From Nepenthes gracilis (Eukaryota > Streptophyta > Magnoliopsida > Caryophyllales > Nepenthaceae), in the NCBI GenBank assembly GCA_033239525.1, contig BSYO01000006.1:18686175-18750174 (forward strand): 64,000 nucleotides of DNA, read 5' to 3'. Positions 45,644 through 56,817 of the stretch are shown one piece after another. The notes below the pieces were generated by a model. The model did not search any database. It was not told where the DNA came from and saw nothing but the letters and a program-made list of their open reading frames with translations. The position numbers and the translations under genes are program-made. Within the stretch, counting starts at the first letter, position 1. Every line of letters starts with the position of its first letter.

Positions 45644-48600
45644 CGATGGGTATTGTAATCTTATGAGCAGACTCAAAGAAGAGCCTGTCCGTCGACATGT
45701 CTGGGAGGCTAAAACCTAGCGGAGTCCCATGTGGCGCAAGGCCTAGAGGACACCACTGTAGACCTAACCACAGCTTAACTCGTGATGTGCAAGTAAAAAA
45801 GGCAACAAATACACCCCGTAAACAATCCCCGTGAATTAGCCAATTACAGCGTAGGGAGCCTTCCAACTCAGTGGTTGGCAACCCGATCAAAGTAGGGCGT
45901 GCATGTAGGAGACACTTGTTGTAGCAGCAGAGGCAACCTGACAAATGTGTTGGAAAAGTGACTCACGATTGTCTGAATGCCCCCAAAAGAACAACTGTCA
46001 TTGCCAGCTGTCAGCACTGCCGCTTAAACAATATGGCCAACGTACTGGGAGGACCACCTACAGTCACACAATCGCCCCTAAATGATAACTATCATTGACG
46101 ACTTCCACTATCATACAGACAGTTCAACGAATCTTCACTGGGTAGTTGTCACTAGCCATGATGCCCAACACCCAAAATTAACATTACGAATACCCTTTCA
46201 TCCCTACGAGTGAAGGAAAGAAAAAAAAGGAGAATGATCACTTGCCCAAGAGAGAACCCTCAAAATAGCTAATTCTCAGAGCAAACTTTCTCTTTGAAAA
46301 ACTACTCCCCGTCAAGCATAACCGTCGGAACCAAGCCCTCCGTCATCACTCGTAAGCCACTTCCCGTTGAACCCAACCACTGAAGCCAAGCCCTTTGTCA
46401 TCGCTCATAAACCGTTTCCCGTCGAGTACAACCGTTGGAGTTAGGTCCTCCAAGCAAATCAAAAATAAAATCTATAATAAGATATTCCATTAACTATAAA
46501 AAAAATCTAACTCTGACGCAACAATCCGAACACATATAGGACCCAATATAATAAAATCCGCACAATATCTTATCAGATATAAATTCGAATAATAAAATAT
46601 ATGATCTGCTATCCAAATATTGTAAGAAATGTATCCAAATATAAAACTAACTCATCAACATAAAGAAATAATTCTAATATATCCCATACAAAGATAAGGG
46701 CCCTCATTCGACCATAAACAATAACTATAATACACCATTGAGATTAGAAACATACCCAACATAAATATCTCTACTTACTGATAGAGATATGCCACGTCAA
46801 ATCACGTTCGAACTCCTATAAGCATATCCATACCACTAATCTGAATGGATAAAATATAAAAATGTGAGTTGATAGCTCAGCAAGTATTATCATCATATAA
46901 AATAGTACACAAAAATCAAAGGAAGGGATATCATATAACAACCATGTAAAATAAAACACAATGTCCATAAAATTTTTGAAAACAGAGAAGATGTCTCATA
47001 CTAAATCAACGTCCATATCAAACAGTCCCTCCGGGACATAATCATAAAAAATAATGTCCGATCAAATATTGTAGACGATATTATATTATAAGATCTAAGA
47101 TCATATTATATAATCGTGACCATTACCACATCCATGTAAGACACATACTTTTATTTGAATCCAAATCTCATATCTCATATGCTAAAATCAAAGAAAACCA
47201 GAACCAAAACATATAAATATAAAACATATTCTGAGGTTTAGCACATTAATACGTACGAGACATTCTTATTACCTACCGTGGGCCAAACCACGTATTTTAA
47301 ATTATAATCCACGCAAATACAAATATAAATAAAAAGTATGCATAAAATCGGAGAACTAAAGATTAATAATACCAATTTGAGGAAGGATTATCCTCATCCG
47401 GTAACCACAACTATATCAGTTGCAATTTAAGCAGTAACTCAAGGCCCGACTACGATTTATGCCAGCAGCTCAAGGTTACTTTGTCTCCCATAGATTAGAA
47501 AGTTACTCACTATATTTTATTACCCGCGGTTTTGTGTGTAATATTAAGTTTAATTATATATATTATGACGTTTAAATATATTAATTTTCTGTCAATTTCT
47601 TATGATGGTTCTCATTAAAACGTATAGGACAGGTCAATTATAACAAAGCTCACCTTTCTGCCGGTGGAAGGGGGATCATTTATCACATACGTCTCCATTG
47701 GGACTAAGCTTCTCCGTCGAAAGCGGTACCAAATATCTTATACCTTAGATCACATATAATGACCCATCGGGTCTCAGATCGCCATGGTCTCGTAGTGACC
47801 CCGCCCCGATTGCATACATGTGGACCGATACACAGCTTGGTTCATAATTTCACGACATACGGGTACACAAATATATATAAATACTGTCTAGATACTCAAA
47901 AATCCTCCAAATCACAAATACCAATGTAAAACTACCGAATAATCGGTAAAATATACATGCATGTGTAGAATAAACAGATTTTATGTATAAAAATAACATG
48001 CATGTTAATAAAATTTTTAAACAGTGGTCAAATATTATCAGATACGAAATCAAACTAAGGATAAGGTTAGAGAATAATTATCTTAATCTTATATTCTTTA
48101 GATCGGAGGAAAGGATGCTTCGAAATACCCGAATCGTGCGATTTTCTCTCCAGTCGTGCCTCTTTCTCTCTCTACCAGCATGCTTTCTCTCTCCTCCGCA
48201 CTGTGCTGCCTCGCTCATGATTGCCGCTGCCTCACCGTGAACTGTCATCGCCTTTGCCTCCTCTCGCGGCCACCGTCCTTCCCTCGAGAGCCCTCTCTCT
48301 CCTCGCCAGGCATGCTACCACCGCTCCAGCCCCCTCTCTGCACACCCCTCTACTGTGCACACCACCGCCGCGCCGCCTGCCACCACCACGCCGATCTGCC
48401 ACTGTCGTGCCGATCTCCTCTCTCTTCGATCAACGCAAATCCTGCGCAACTCCCCCTCTCTCTTCAATCAATGCAAATCCCGCGCAACTCCCCCTCTCTC
48501 TCCTGCGCGAGCCATCTCGCCGCCTCCCATAGCCACCGCCGACCATCTGTGTACAGCTTCCTCCGCGCGCACCTTGAACAGCCACCAAAACTCTCTTTCT

Positions 48601-49179
48601 CTCTCCTCCTCTCCCTTCTCCTCCTTCTCTCTTCTTCTTCTCCGTCTTCTTCTCCGCATATGAAACCCTCTCCATCTCTCTTTTCCTTTTTCCCTTCTTT
48701 TCCTCCCTTTTCTTTTTCTTTTTCTTCTTTTTTCTTTTCTTTTATTTTAAAATTTAAATCGGTGCTTGGACAACAATACAGATACGCTTCGGGTACCACT
48801 TTATAATTCTAATCATTTCTAAAAATTTTATAATATTTAATTAATTTTTACCAAATTCATATTACCCAAAATAAATAATAATCACAATTAAATCAAATGA
48901 GAATTCGAAATATTATAAATATCATTCTTAATTACCTCACCTGTACATCATCTCACTTTACATCCTCTATTTTTCTTTTCTCTTGAAAATTTTTTTTATT
49001 TGAGCGTCAAAGAATAAATTGGGAAGTAAGTTTCGCTAATCTTTTGACCTCCTATTTATTCATTGTACTGCACAGGACCTAAGTTATAAAAAACGGAGAC
49101 CGGATCCACCTCAATTTTACTCGTCGTGGAAGAACAGGCAGATCCCAAATTAGTACAATAATTTAAATTTAGAGACGCA
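45644..49179 (+). repeat. Tat-type LTR H, split by solo LTR B
   Basis: The left part, 45644-46479, begins CGATGGGTATTG and has an AAAGAAGAGCCTGTCCG block comparable with the start of F's LTR. The right part, 48920-49179, carries TTTGAGCGTCAAAGAATAAA and ends AGAGACGCA, matching the distal part of F's LTR (TTGAGCGTCAGAGAATAT ... GGATGCA). The pieces are complementary halves of one LTR with B between. No internal region follows on either side, so it may be a solo LTR. The ORF 45555-45944 (minus) is not supported. Confidence 0.6.
46480..48919 (-). mobile_element. Solo LTR B (same family as A and C), inside LTR H
   Basis: In minus orientation it starts TATAATATTTCG (48919) and ends GGAATATCTTATTATA (46480). 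It aligns with C over distal words such as ATATTTGGATAGC, TGATAAGAT and GGGTCCT. It has the pyrimidine-rich tract (48560-48735 on the plus strand) at the position where A and C have a purine tract on their own strand. The longest ORF here (48156-48806, 216 residues) is a translation of this CT-rich stretch and is not a gene. The target duplication is not clear (AAATC / AATAT). Confidence 0.7.
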
Positions 49180-49743
49180 TCATTGTTATTGATTTTTTAA
49201 CAATGGTATGTGTATTTTTTTTTGTGTAACATAGACCAAATTGCACTCTAAATAATAGTAATTCAACTTTTACCTATGTCATGTTTTTATTTTATTTTAT
49301 TATATATATATATTTGGAATATCTTAGTGACATTTAAATAATGTAGATGTATCTTTCATATAAAAAGTGTTAGAGTGCATTTATGCATCATTTGTGGGCA
49401 AGTTTGATCCACATGACAACAAAGGGAGTTAGGATTAAATATTTGCCACATGAATAATTAATTAATAGAGATTATTTAAAAAAAAGAATTATGTCGAGGT
49501 TTTTGCTCCACTATCGTCCAGTGCAATGGACCATATACCATCACAGCTACTGGACAATAGCAATTATAGCATGAGAAAGACAAAGCCAGAAGGGATCATA
49601 AAATCAATTTAAGAGGATTTTATTCAATGGTTGAATCTACTCAAATTGAAAGTGAATGGGGATGAAGCTCTTAGAGAAAGTTGAATAAATATATAAATAT
49701 ATAGTAGTGGTAGGCTTAAATGTTGGTTGCAACATAATTAGGA
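49180..49743. other. AT-rich spacer between LTR H and element M
   Basis: No gene. A 35-45-bp word after H (about 49180-49222, TTGTTATTGATTTTTTAACA) resembles one before H (about 45577-45615). Confidence 0.4.
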
Positions 49744-50032
49744 TGTAGAAATCATAAAAGAAGAGATAAAGAAAGGTTTCCTTATTTTTGTATATAAAAT
49801 TATATAGTGGGCCATCCTATATTGTAAAATGAGGTAGTCCAAATTTTAAAAAAATTATAAATATAATAATTATATTAATTACCTAAATTAAAAGATATCA
49901 TTAATCTAATTTAATAATGATATAATATATATTATAATCTATAGAAGTAATTTAAATTAGAATATATTAATTTTTAAATTTATAAAATTATAATATCTAT
50001 AATAAATAAAAAAAGATATTATATCCTTAATA
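49744..50032 (-). repeat. 3' LTR of element M
   Basis: Shares with 52867-53083 the words TTATTTTTGTATATA (variant), ATATATTAATTTTT and ATATCCTTAATA. It carries extra sequence of about 70 bp relative to its partner. Confidence 0.75.
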
Positions 50033-50039
50033 TTTTCCA

Positions 50040-50330
50040 TCAAATTTGATGTGGTTTAAAAGAGACTAGTTGAAGTTTAAAAACTAAAACGAGATGGCAA
50101 TTAGGTGGGTAAGCTTTTATAAAAATATTAACCTGTTGATCAACATAATAATTCAAGAGAATAGAAAGGGTACCATCCTTCACGTGATAGTACACAAAGT
50201 AGCAATTAATCTTGACACATTTGGTGCAATCATGCAACACATCATTGTGTGCAATAGATGAGAGTGCCACGGGATTGAAAAACAGTGATATCCTATAAAG
50301 TTAATAAAGCTAAATAAATTCAAATATAAT
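50040..50330 (-). pseudogene. Element M copia RNase H
   Basis: The frame 50040-50270 (minus) reads SSIAHNDVLHDCTKCVKINC, then YFVYYHVKDGTLS, then VDQQVNIFIKAYP. It follows the copia RNase H consensus N-P-V-F-H-x-R-x-K-H-I-E-I-D-x-H-F-V-R...D-Q-x-A-D-I-F-T-K-P-L. Several key positions are changed. It is next to the 3' LTR as expected. Confidence 0.85.
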
Positions 50331-50599
50331 ATTAATAAGAGTACTATATTCAATATTAATATTAGAATGTGTAACAATAATTTACTTTTTATTGTGTTAT
50401 AAGATGAGAAAATCCCTTAAGAGGTAGAGAAAACTAGTAGTAAAACTACTAATAGTAGGGTCATCTGCCTAACCAATATTAAAAAATATTCAAAACTCTA
50501 AGGAAGAGTGAAAGGAGAAGTGTAAGTCATAAAATAAAGTACCTTTTACATAGCGAAGAGTACAAAAAATAACAGAATAATAAATAAAATACGGAATAA

Positions 50600-51000
50600 A
50601 TAGAAATTATCTAACAAGATACACAGTATATTATCGTATAAATAATATCAAGTTTGGAAATAGTGAGATGGATGATACTCCCAACCAATTGATAATAGGT
50701 GATAGTATCATATAGAGTCTCACTATTAGTAACACAGAGTTTGATGTTGTATTCACGAGGACTAATAGACGTCATGCAATCAATGAACCCAAGATGAAAA
50801 AGAAGGTCAGAAGGATACTTAATTTGTATCAAATGGTAATCGTCAAATGTGGTAGTTACTTCAAATCTAAATGAACTTAGGAAGAGAAGAAGGGAGAAAA
50901 AAAGTACAGTGTCAAGAAGATGGCAATATTTATGTTTAAAATGACCATTTTGTTAGAAAGTATAAGGATATGAGTAATGAAATATATTTTCTAATTACTA
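50600..51000 (-). pseudogene. Element M copia reverse transcriptase, C-terminal part
   Basis: The frame 50611-50832 (minus) contains LCVTNSETLYDTITYYQLVG followed by SIIHLTISKLDIIYT, the copia RT/connection block (DPTLYRRLVGSLIYLTITRPDISYA in the family). The upstream palm is too decayed to outline. Confidence 0.8.
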
Positions 51001-52540
51001 AAATTCATTCAGAGAAAAGGTAGAGGTATATTCTAGGGCATTATTTGAACGGAAGATTTTGATTGTATAATCAAATTAAATTTTTATCATATGTGAAAAG
51101 TTACAAAATGTATCAAGTGGCTCAAATCCATTATATAAAAGATAAAGCCATACATAGTGATAATAGTTATCAATAAAGATAACAGAGTAGTAAAACTCAC
51201 CTTTAGTGAAAAGAATGGCAAGACCCAAATATTTGAGTGAACAAAATTAAAGGATTAATTTAGAGATAAATTTAAAATATAATAAGTATTTGAAATATAA
51301 AAATTTAGAGTGAATACATGCCCAAATTGATCAATAGATATATGACAATTATAAACACTATATATAATAGAGACGTTAGTTAGAGATATCTTATGCAATA
51401 TTAAAGACGAATTAGATATTATATAAGTATAGTAAGTAGAATAAAAAAAATTAGGACAGAAATATACCTAAAAGAACAATTATTACAGTAGAGATATGAT
51501 ATAAACTTTCGTTGACAATTACCTCAAAATTAGCGGCAATAAGAATTGAGGTGGTAGAAGATGAGATAGAATCAATTAAATATGTAGATAAGGAAACCAT
51601 AGGAAGAGGGTGACCAGTTCTTAAAAGCACAGAAAAACATTGCTAGGAGAGTTATCAAAAGGAACTGAAATACAATGAAAAAGTCACCACAAGGGTGTTA
51701 ACAATGGCCGAAAATGCACCAAAAAAGTCATCAGATTCATTAAAAAATTTGCTGAAAGGTGCCGAAAATTTGTTGAAAAATCGTTGGAATAAACTAAAAA
51801 GTCACTGAAAGGAAATTAGAAAGTAATCGAAAAATGATAGAAATCGCCAGAAGGTTGCCAAAATATCACTAAAAAATTCACTAGAAAAGTTGCCGGCGGT
51901 CATCAATAACGATGATGTTCAGAGACTGTCAATTGTGGATGGGGACTAGTGGAGACGGGTCAAAGTCCAATAAGAAATGAAAATGGGCCAAGAAGAACGA
52001 ATGAGCCATGAGCAGCTCAGCAGCTGTAGTAACCAAAATGACATGTTGAAGGAGAATAAAGAGAGAAACGCTACATTTTATAATGTGGCTGACTACCGCA
52101 ATAACCGTACCACGTTTAGTTGTTGACCACCGCGTAAAATGACACATTTGATGAGCAACGAAATGGTACATTTTGTTAGCAACAAAAGGCATAATTTAGG
52201 TAATTGTGGCCTCAATGGGAGATGAAGCGTGGTAGTTTGGTCGTCGTCTTTACTAAGGGTTTGTGAGAGCGGAGACGATAGATCAATATCGAAAAGCGAG
52301 ACATGATAGAGCCAATGCAAAAAAGGAAAGGCAACGAAGCCGGTGAAAGACGGAATCGATGCTGAAGATCGGTGTGGAGCACAGATTGAGAGCTGGTGAG
52401 TTTGGATCTGAAGACCGGAGGAATCAATTTGGGAAACTAATATTGTCGCAATGGTCGCCCAATAGTACGATGCTAGAGAAGATGACGAAGAATGGATGGC
52501 AAGGGTAGCAGCAACAGTGATGGCTTCCAACAACGAGGAT
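51000..52540 (-). pseudogene. Remaining element M interior, not resolved
   Basis: Expected to hold gag, integrase and RT N-terminus relics. Positions 51640-51900 contain imprecise repeats of GTTGCCGAAAA / AAAAGTCACTGAAA-type words. An open minus frame at 52093-52533 (146 residues) lies near the expected gag position but shows no gag motif. No function can be assigned. Confidence 0.4.
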
Positions 52541-52542
52541 GG

Positions 52543-52756
52543 GGGCGTTGTAACACCGTATAGGCGTCGCAGCGCCTATGGAGTCACGTGGGTCATTGGA
52601 TTTCAAAACCAACGGCCCAAATTTTTCATATAAAAAAAAAATATATATATATATATATATTTTTTTTTATAAAAAAACGTAGGCCGTTAGTTTTGAAATT
52701 CAACGGCCCACGTGGCGCTGTAGGCGCTGCGATGCGGTATGGGCGTCGCAGTGCCC
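52543..52756. mobile_element. MITE 1 with long terminal inverted repeats, inside element M
   Basis: The left arm (52543-52620) and the reverse complement of the right arm (52675-52756) share CGCAGCGCCTA, CACGTGGG and TTTCAAAACCAACGGCC (variant), with a GGGC outer end on both sides. The loop is A/T only (52621-52674). At about 214 bp without coding capacity, this is a miniature inverted-repeat element. The long arms favour a Mutator-like origin, but no clear 9-bp duplication is seen. Confidence 0.8.
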
Positions 52757-53088
52757 CTCATTCTCCAACGACTCTTATGAAAAAAAGTAACACGAATATT
52801 GAGAGAAAAAAAAACTCAATGAAGGGAATGACAGAGACCACAGGAACAATTGTTTCTCTGATATCACGTAGAAATTACAAAAAAAGAAATAAATAAAAAT
52901 TTTCTTTTATTTTTATATATAAATTGTACAACGGGTCATTTATTTATAAAAATAAAAAGTAACCCACGTTAGAAAAATTATAATAATAGTAATTTTATAA
53001 ATTATACAAATTAAAATATATTAATTTTTTAATTTAGAAATAATATAATATCAGTATTAAATGACGATAATATATCCTTAATATGGGA

Positions 53089-53867
53089 TAGTGAAAAAAA
53101 ATAATTGACTTTTGTATTGTCAAGTAATGGCAAGATGCCTGATCTAGAATCTAATTCCAGCTATTCTTTAAATGAGGAGCTTGATACCTACTTCTCATGG
53201 ATGGAGAAGGCAGCACAGGTGTGAACGAAGGAGTAGGTTTGATCTTAAGGGTAAGATATTAGTTTACGTGTTGAAATTTAAAAAAAAAAAAAATATGATT
53301 TTTTTTTTTTTGTAGTTTGAATTTCAAATATCAAATATTGGACTTTAGAATAACTTATTTTTCTAGCTTTTCTTACCTTTTCTACTGTACCTTCTCATGA
53401 GGTTCTGTTTGGTTTAGTGATTGAAAATTGGCTATTTGATATTAAAAATTGTATTGTTATTAATTATGACCACAAGTAGCATTTAGTTAAATTATTGTTA
53501 GTGATTATTACATCTGTTATATTTTATGCATGTTGAATACCTAAACAATAATTATTAAAAATTAAATTTTATAGGGTTATAAATGTTAATAAAAATGAGT
53601 AGAATCATACTACATGAAAAGATTAGAAATAATAACAACATCCTAAATGTTTAAAATAATATCTATAAAAGATAAAGAAGAGAAAAACAATGTTTTAAAT
53701 TATTCAAATATTTAAAATAAAGTTAAAGAAAACACCTACGAGTAAATATAAGGGCCATGGTTGGAGAAAAGAAAGTAATACCTAAACATATAAAAATATT
53801 AAGTAATGTGATGAGAAATAATTTAAAAGTATTTTACTTAATAAGATATAAAATTTTATTTTAAATA
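53089..53867. other. AT-rich spacer, no recognised feature
   Basis: Poly-A and poly-T runs near 53281-53311 and general AT-richness. No ORF of interest. Confidence 0.5.
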
Positions 53868-54884
53868 ATAATTATAATACCTGGATTTCTATTTAAAATT
53901 ATTTTAATATTATTTATTATTTTATATAATTTAAATATATTAAAATTAATTTTTATATTGTAAAATTTTAAAGAAAATCATATCGATTGGTTGTCAAAAT
54001 AATCCAAGACGGGTGTTTTGTATCCATTGAGCAAAGGTAGGTTTCCCAAGGGGCACTAGTGTTGACGCTTGTACGTCGATTGAATAATAAAATAAAGAAT
54101 AAATAAGTAAGTAAGAAAGAATAAAATTGGGGGAGGCAGTGCCGTAGAGAAGAAAAAGAAAAGAATAAAAAAAAGATAAAATGGGAGAGTGGCATGCGGG
54201 AGAAGTCGGAAAAGAAAAGAAAATGAGAATGAGAGAGAATGAGTGATTGGAGAAGAAGGGGAGTAAAGAGAGAGAGAGAGGAAAGAGAGAGACAGAGGGA
54301 AAGAGCAGAGGAGAAGGAGCGGCGTGGGAGGAGGCTGAGAATAGGGAGAGAGAGGAGGAGAGGAAGTGCGCGATTGGGAGGAGATGGTAGAGGCACGACA
54401 GAGAGGAGGAGCACTAGGTAGGAAAGAGAAAGATGAGAGAGAATGTAAAATTTATGTATCTTGAAATATCTTTTTATCTAATTCACTTGGTATGAGATTG
54501 AAATAAGTATTTATAAATTTTATCTTTAATCTGTTTCAATATCTAATATATTTTAACTACTATTAAAAAATTTTATTTACATGCATATTATTTTTATATA
54601 TCATATCTGTTTATTGTGTACATGTATATATGATTTATTGGTCAATTCAAAATTTTGTTCAAATTTTGTAATTTTGAAAAGTTTTATTGTTTTTATGGAA
54701 GCCCAAAAAACATTTAAACTATCTATGTTTGTGTATCAGCATGTTTATATGAAAATAAGCATAAATAAAGTCGTGCATCGGTACATATGCATACTGTTGG
54801 GGTCGAGGTCGCTACTTTGTAGAACCTTGATGGTCCAGGGCCTTGACAGGTCAATTGTAATCTGATAAATAATTATGTTAAGAT

Positions 54885-55200
54885 GATTAAAAGTTGTAGG
54901 TTTAAATTGTAGTCGATAATGATATTAATATGGTCGAAAGCTGTAGGCCTCTACTATAACCGATAATAACGATAAGATGGTCGAGTACTGCAAGCCTAAA
55001 TTCTAGCCGATAATAATAATAATATGGTCGAGAATTACGTGCCTAAATTATAGCCAATAATAAGAATAAAATGGTCAAGAATTACAGGCTTAAATTGTAG
55101 TCAATAATGATGATAAGATGGCCAAAAGTTACAATTTTAAACTGTAGCCGATAACGATGATAAGGTGGAATGGTTTAGAGTTACTGGCCTAAAACATAGC
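54885..55200 (+). repeat. 47-bp tandem array in solo LTR C
   Basis: The word GGTCGAR recurs at 54932, 54979, 55026, 55073 and 55120 (the last two diverged), exactly 47 bp apart, with a further unit before and a diverged one after. Each unit holds a variant of GTCGAGTACTGCAAGCCTAA followed by a TAGCCGATAATAA spacer. Confidence 0.9.
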
Positions 55201-55399
55201 CATTATGAGATATAAATCTAAATTTTGATTTGCGTCTCTTGTCGGTGTGAAATCGGTCGCGGTTTATACGACGTGATATTAGATTATAATTTGTTACAGG
55301 TATGTCTTAATGGGACAATGCGATTTAATATACAATTTATTATGTGACTTCACCCTTCATTTGATATAAATATATATGTTTTTTATATACATATATGAT

Positions 55400-56361
55400 T
55401 GTTAGAGACTTTTTGTCTAATTGGCATATTCCGTGATCATATGTATTATTGTATTGATGTCGGTTTGTGGGTTGTCGGGTTAAAGTCCGTTCGGTCCGCT
55501 CTCCATTCGCTCGAGCCCGTCCTAGGCCTTCCCGCTCGCCTCTCGCTCGATTCCCGCTCAAGCCTAAAATCCAGAAGGTCCCCGGCTCGCCAGGAACTCG
55601 AGAACCGCTCTAGCTTAAATTCCAGTAGGAGGGCCGCTCGCTGCGTGCTCGAGCCCCGCCCCAACGGGCAGAATTTTCAAACGCGTTTTTGGCTCCACTA
55701 TAAATACTAGCCTTATTTTTTGAAACCCTAAGAATTCTGGACTGAAGATTTACGTGCCTCTTTGGAGAAGAAAGCCTCAAAAGCTCAATTATTCCTACTT
55801 CTCTTGAGAAAACTAATTACTACAAGAATGCTCTACATGTTCTAACTAGTTTTCTCACCCATTTTCTTTCACCATTGAAACTTTTATCCTTCTACCATCG
55901 TTGGAGACTTTGGTTCGTGAAGAAGGAAACTCGTTCGTGATTGGAAATTCAAGTGGTTCGAGGAAAAATTGACGTGAAGATCGGAAGGAGTCCGGTTCCG
56001 TTGTCGCGGGCAAATCCAAGGAGTTCCTTGGTAGGGATCACGTGAGGGGAGTAAGTCGGCTAGGTTAGCGCATCGTTACCACCCGGTCTGTAAGTTAATT
56101 TTTATAGTGCATTACTTCCCTGGCCGTTGAAGTCCGGAGTGTTTTTCTCGATACCGTGGGTATCGAGTTTTCACTTTGTCACCAGAAATTGAGTCTTTTT
56201 CTTTATTGCTCTTAATTATTTAATTCGTGCATGCTTGTTAATCTCGTTAGCATCTAGTGTTAAATATCTTTTACGTGTATTAGATATTTATTATCATTTA
56301 TTGTTACTTCCGCTATAATTTTCGGGGTCGAAACTCGTTAGCACCAAAACGTGCTTTTTCA
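55400..56361 (+). mobile_element. Solo LTR I nested in solo LTR C
   Basis: A 962-bp segment starts TGTTAGAGAC and ends GTGCTTTTTCA, with perfect ATGAT duplications at 55395-55399 and 56362-56366. It has a GC-rich promoter zone with GCTCGAG words (55490-55660) and a CTATAAATACTAGCC TATA box at about 55699-55713, followed by a transcribed-looking pyrimidine-rich region. There is no internal coding domain, so it is a solo LTR left by recombination. The family is not identified. Confidence 0.9.
55699..55713 (+). promoter_or_regulatory. TATA box of solo LTR I
   Basis: CTATAAATACTAGCC lies about 300 bp into the LTR, downstream of the GC-rich U3 zone. This is a strong plant TATA match. Confidence 0.7.
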
Positions 56362-56817
56362 ATGATAATACTTGATCAACCGTATACTTACATTTTCATA
56401 TTTTATCCCTTCAAACTAATTGCTAAATAAGCCTGTAAGATTTCGGATGTGATCTGATGCAACACCTTTTGTCTAATGAGTATAGATATTTATATTGATT
56501 ATGTTCAGTTTTTGGAGGTGTATTTTGGACTTTTGTATACGGTCGATTAAGGGCCCATGGATCTCATATTGAGATCGTTGGTTTTGATATATTATGTAGA
56601 TGAATTATTATTTTATTTGGATATCTCCCATTGCGATATTTGGATAGCGGGTCGATATTATGTTTGATAAGATTCTGTATGACTTATATTTTGTTGGGTC
56701 CTGTGTATATATATTTGTCATACTTAGATTTAGGAATTGTTATTTGTTATTACATTTTAAGTTTTATAAAATATTATCACTTTTAGAGCTATTTTAGGCC
56801 GAATCCGTTATAATAAT

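Larger units (their letters stand above)
49744..53083 (-). mobile_element. Element M: small Ty1/copia retrotransposon
   Basis: Alignable terminal repeats, 52867-53083 (5') and 49744-50032 (3'), bound it. On the minus strand TGATATCAGAG (52856-52866) directly follows the 5' LTR and resembles the Met-tRNA primer binding site. GATGGAAAAT just upstream of the 3' LTR start resembles the copia polypurine tract. The flanks TAGGA (49739-49743) and TGGGA (53084-53088) form a 4-of-5 target duplication. Only about 2.8 kb lie between the LTRs, including a MITE, so much of gag-pol is lost. Copia RT and RNase H relics are in the correct order. Confidence 0.8.
53873..56812 (+). mobile_element. Solo LTR C with perfect ATAAT target duplication
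   Basis: It begins TATAATACCTGG and ends AATCCGTTATA, flanked on both sides by ATAAT (53868-53872 and 56813-56817). It is related to A and B: AT-rich start, purine tract (54120-54430), and the distal block TTTGGATAGCGGGTC ... GTTGGGTCCTGTG. Without the nested LTR I it is about 1.97 kb. Both termini look like decayed TG...CA (TA...TA). ORFs at 53968-54421 are purine-tract translations. Confidence 0.88.

Noticed and set aside
48156..48806. 216-residue Ser/Pro/Leu-rich ORF
   Set aside because: It is a translation of the CT-rich tract inside solo LTR B. The same tract occurs as purine-rich DNA in A and C, and ORFs are open in several frames on both strands.
52093..52533. 146-residue minus ORF as a possible independent gene
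   Set aside because: It lies inside copia element M between PBS and pol relics; no gag or other motif is visible, so it is left as unresolved element interior.
53968..54421. Overlapping ORFs on both strands near 54 kb
   Set aside because: Purine/pyrimidine tract at the start of solo LTR C; both strands are open only because of low complexity.
54885..55200. Regular 47-bp spaced repeats, CRISPR-like at first glance
   Set aside because: The whole unit is repeated without unique spacers, inside a plant solo LTR with proven target duplications.
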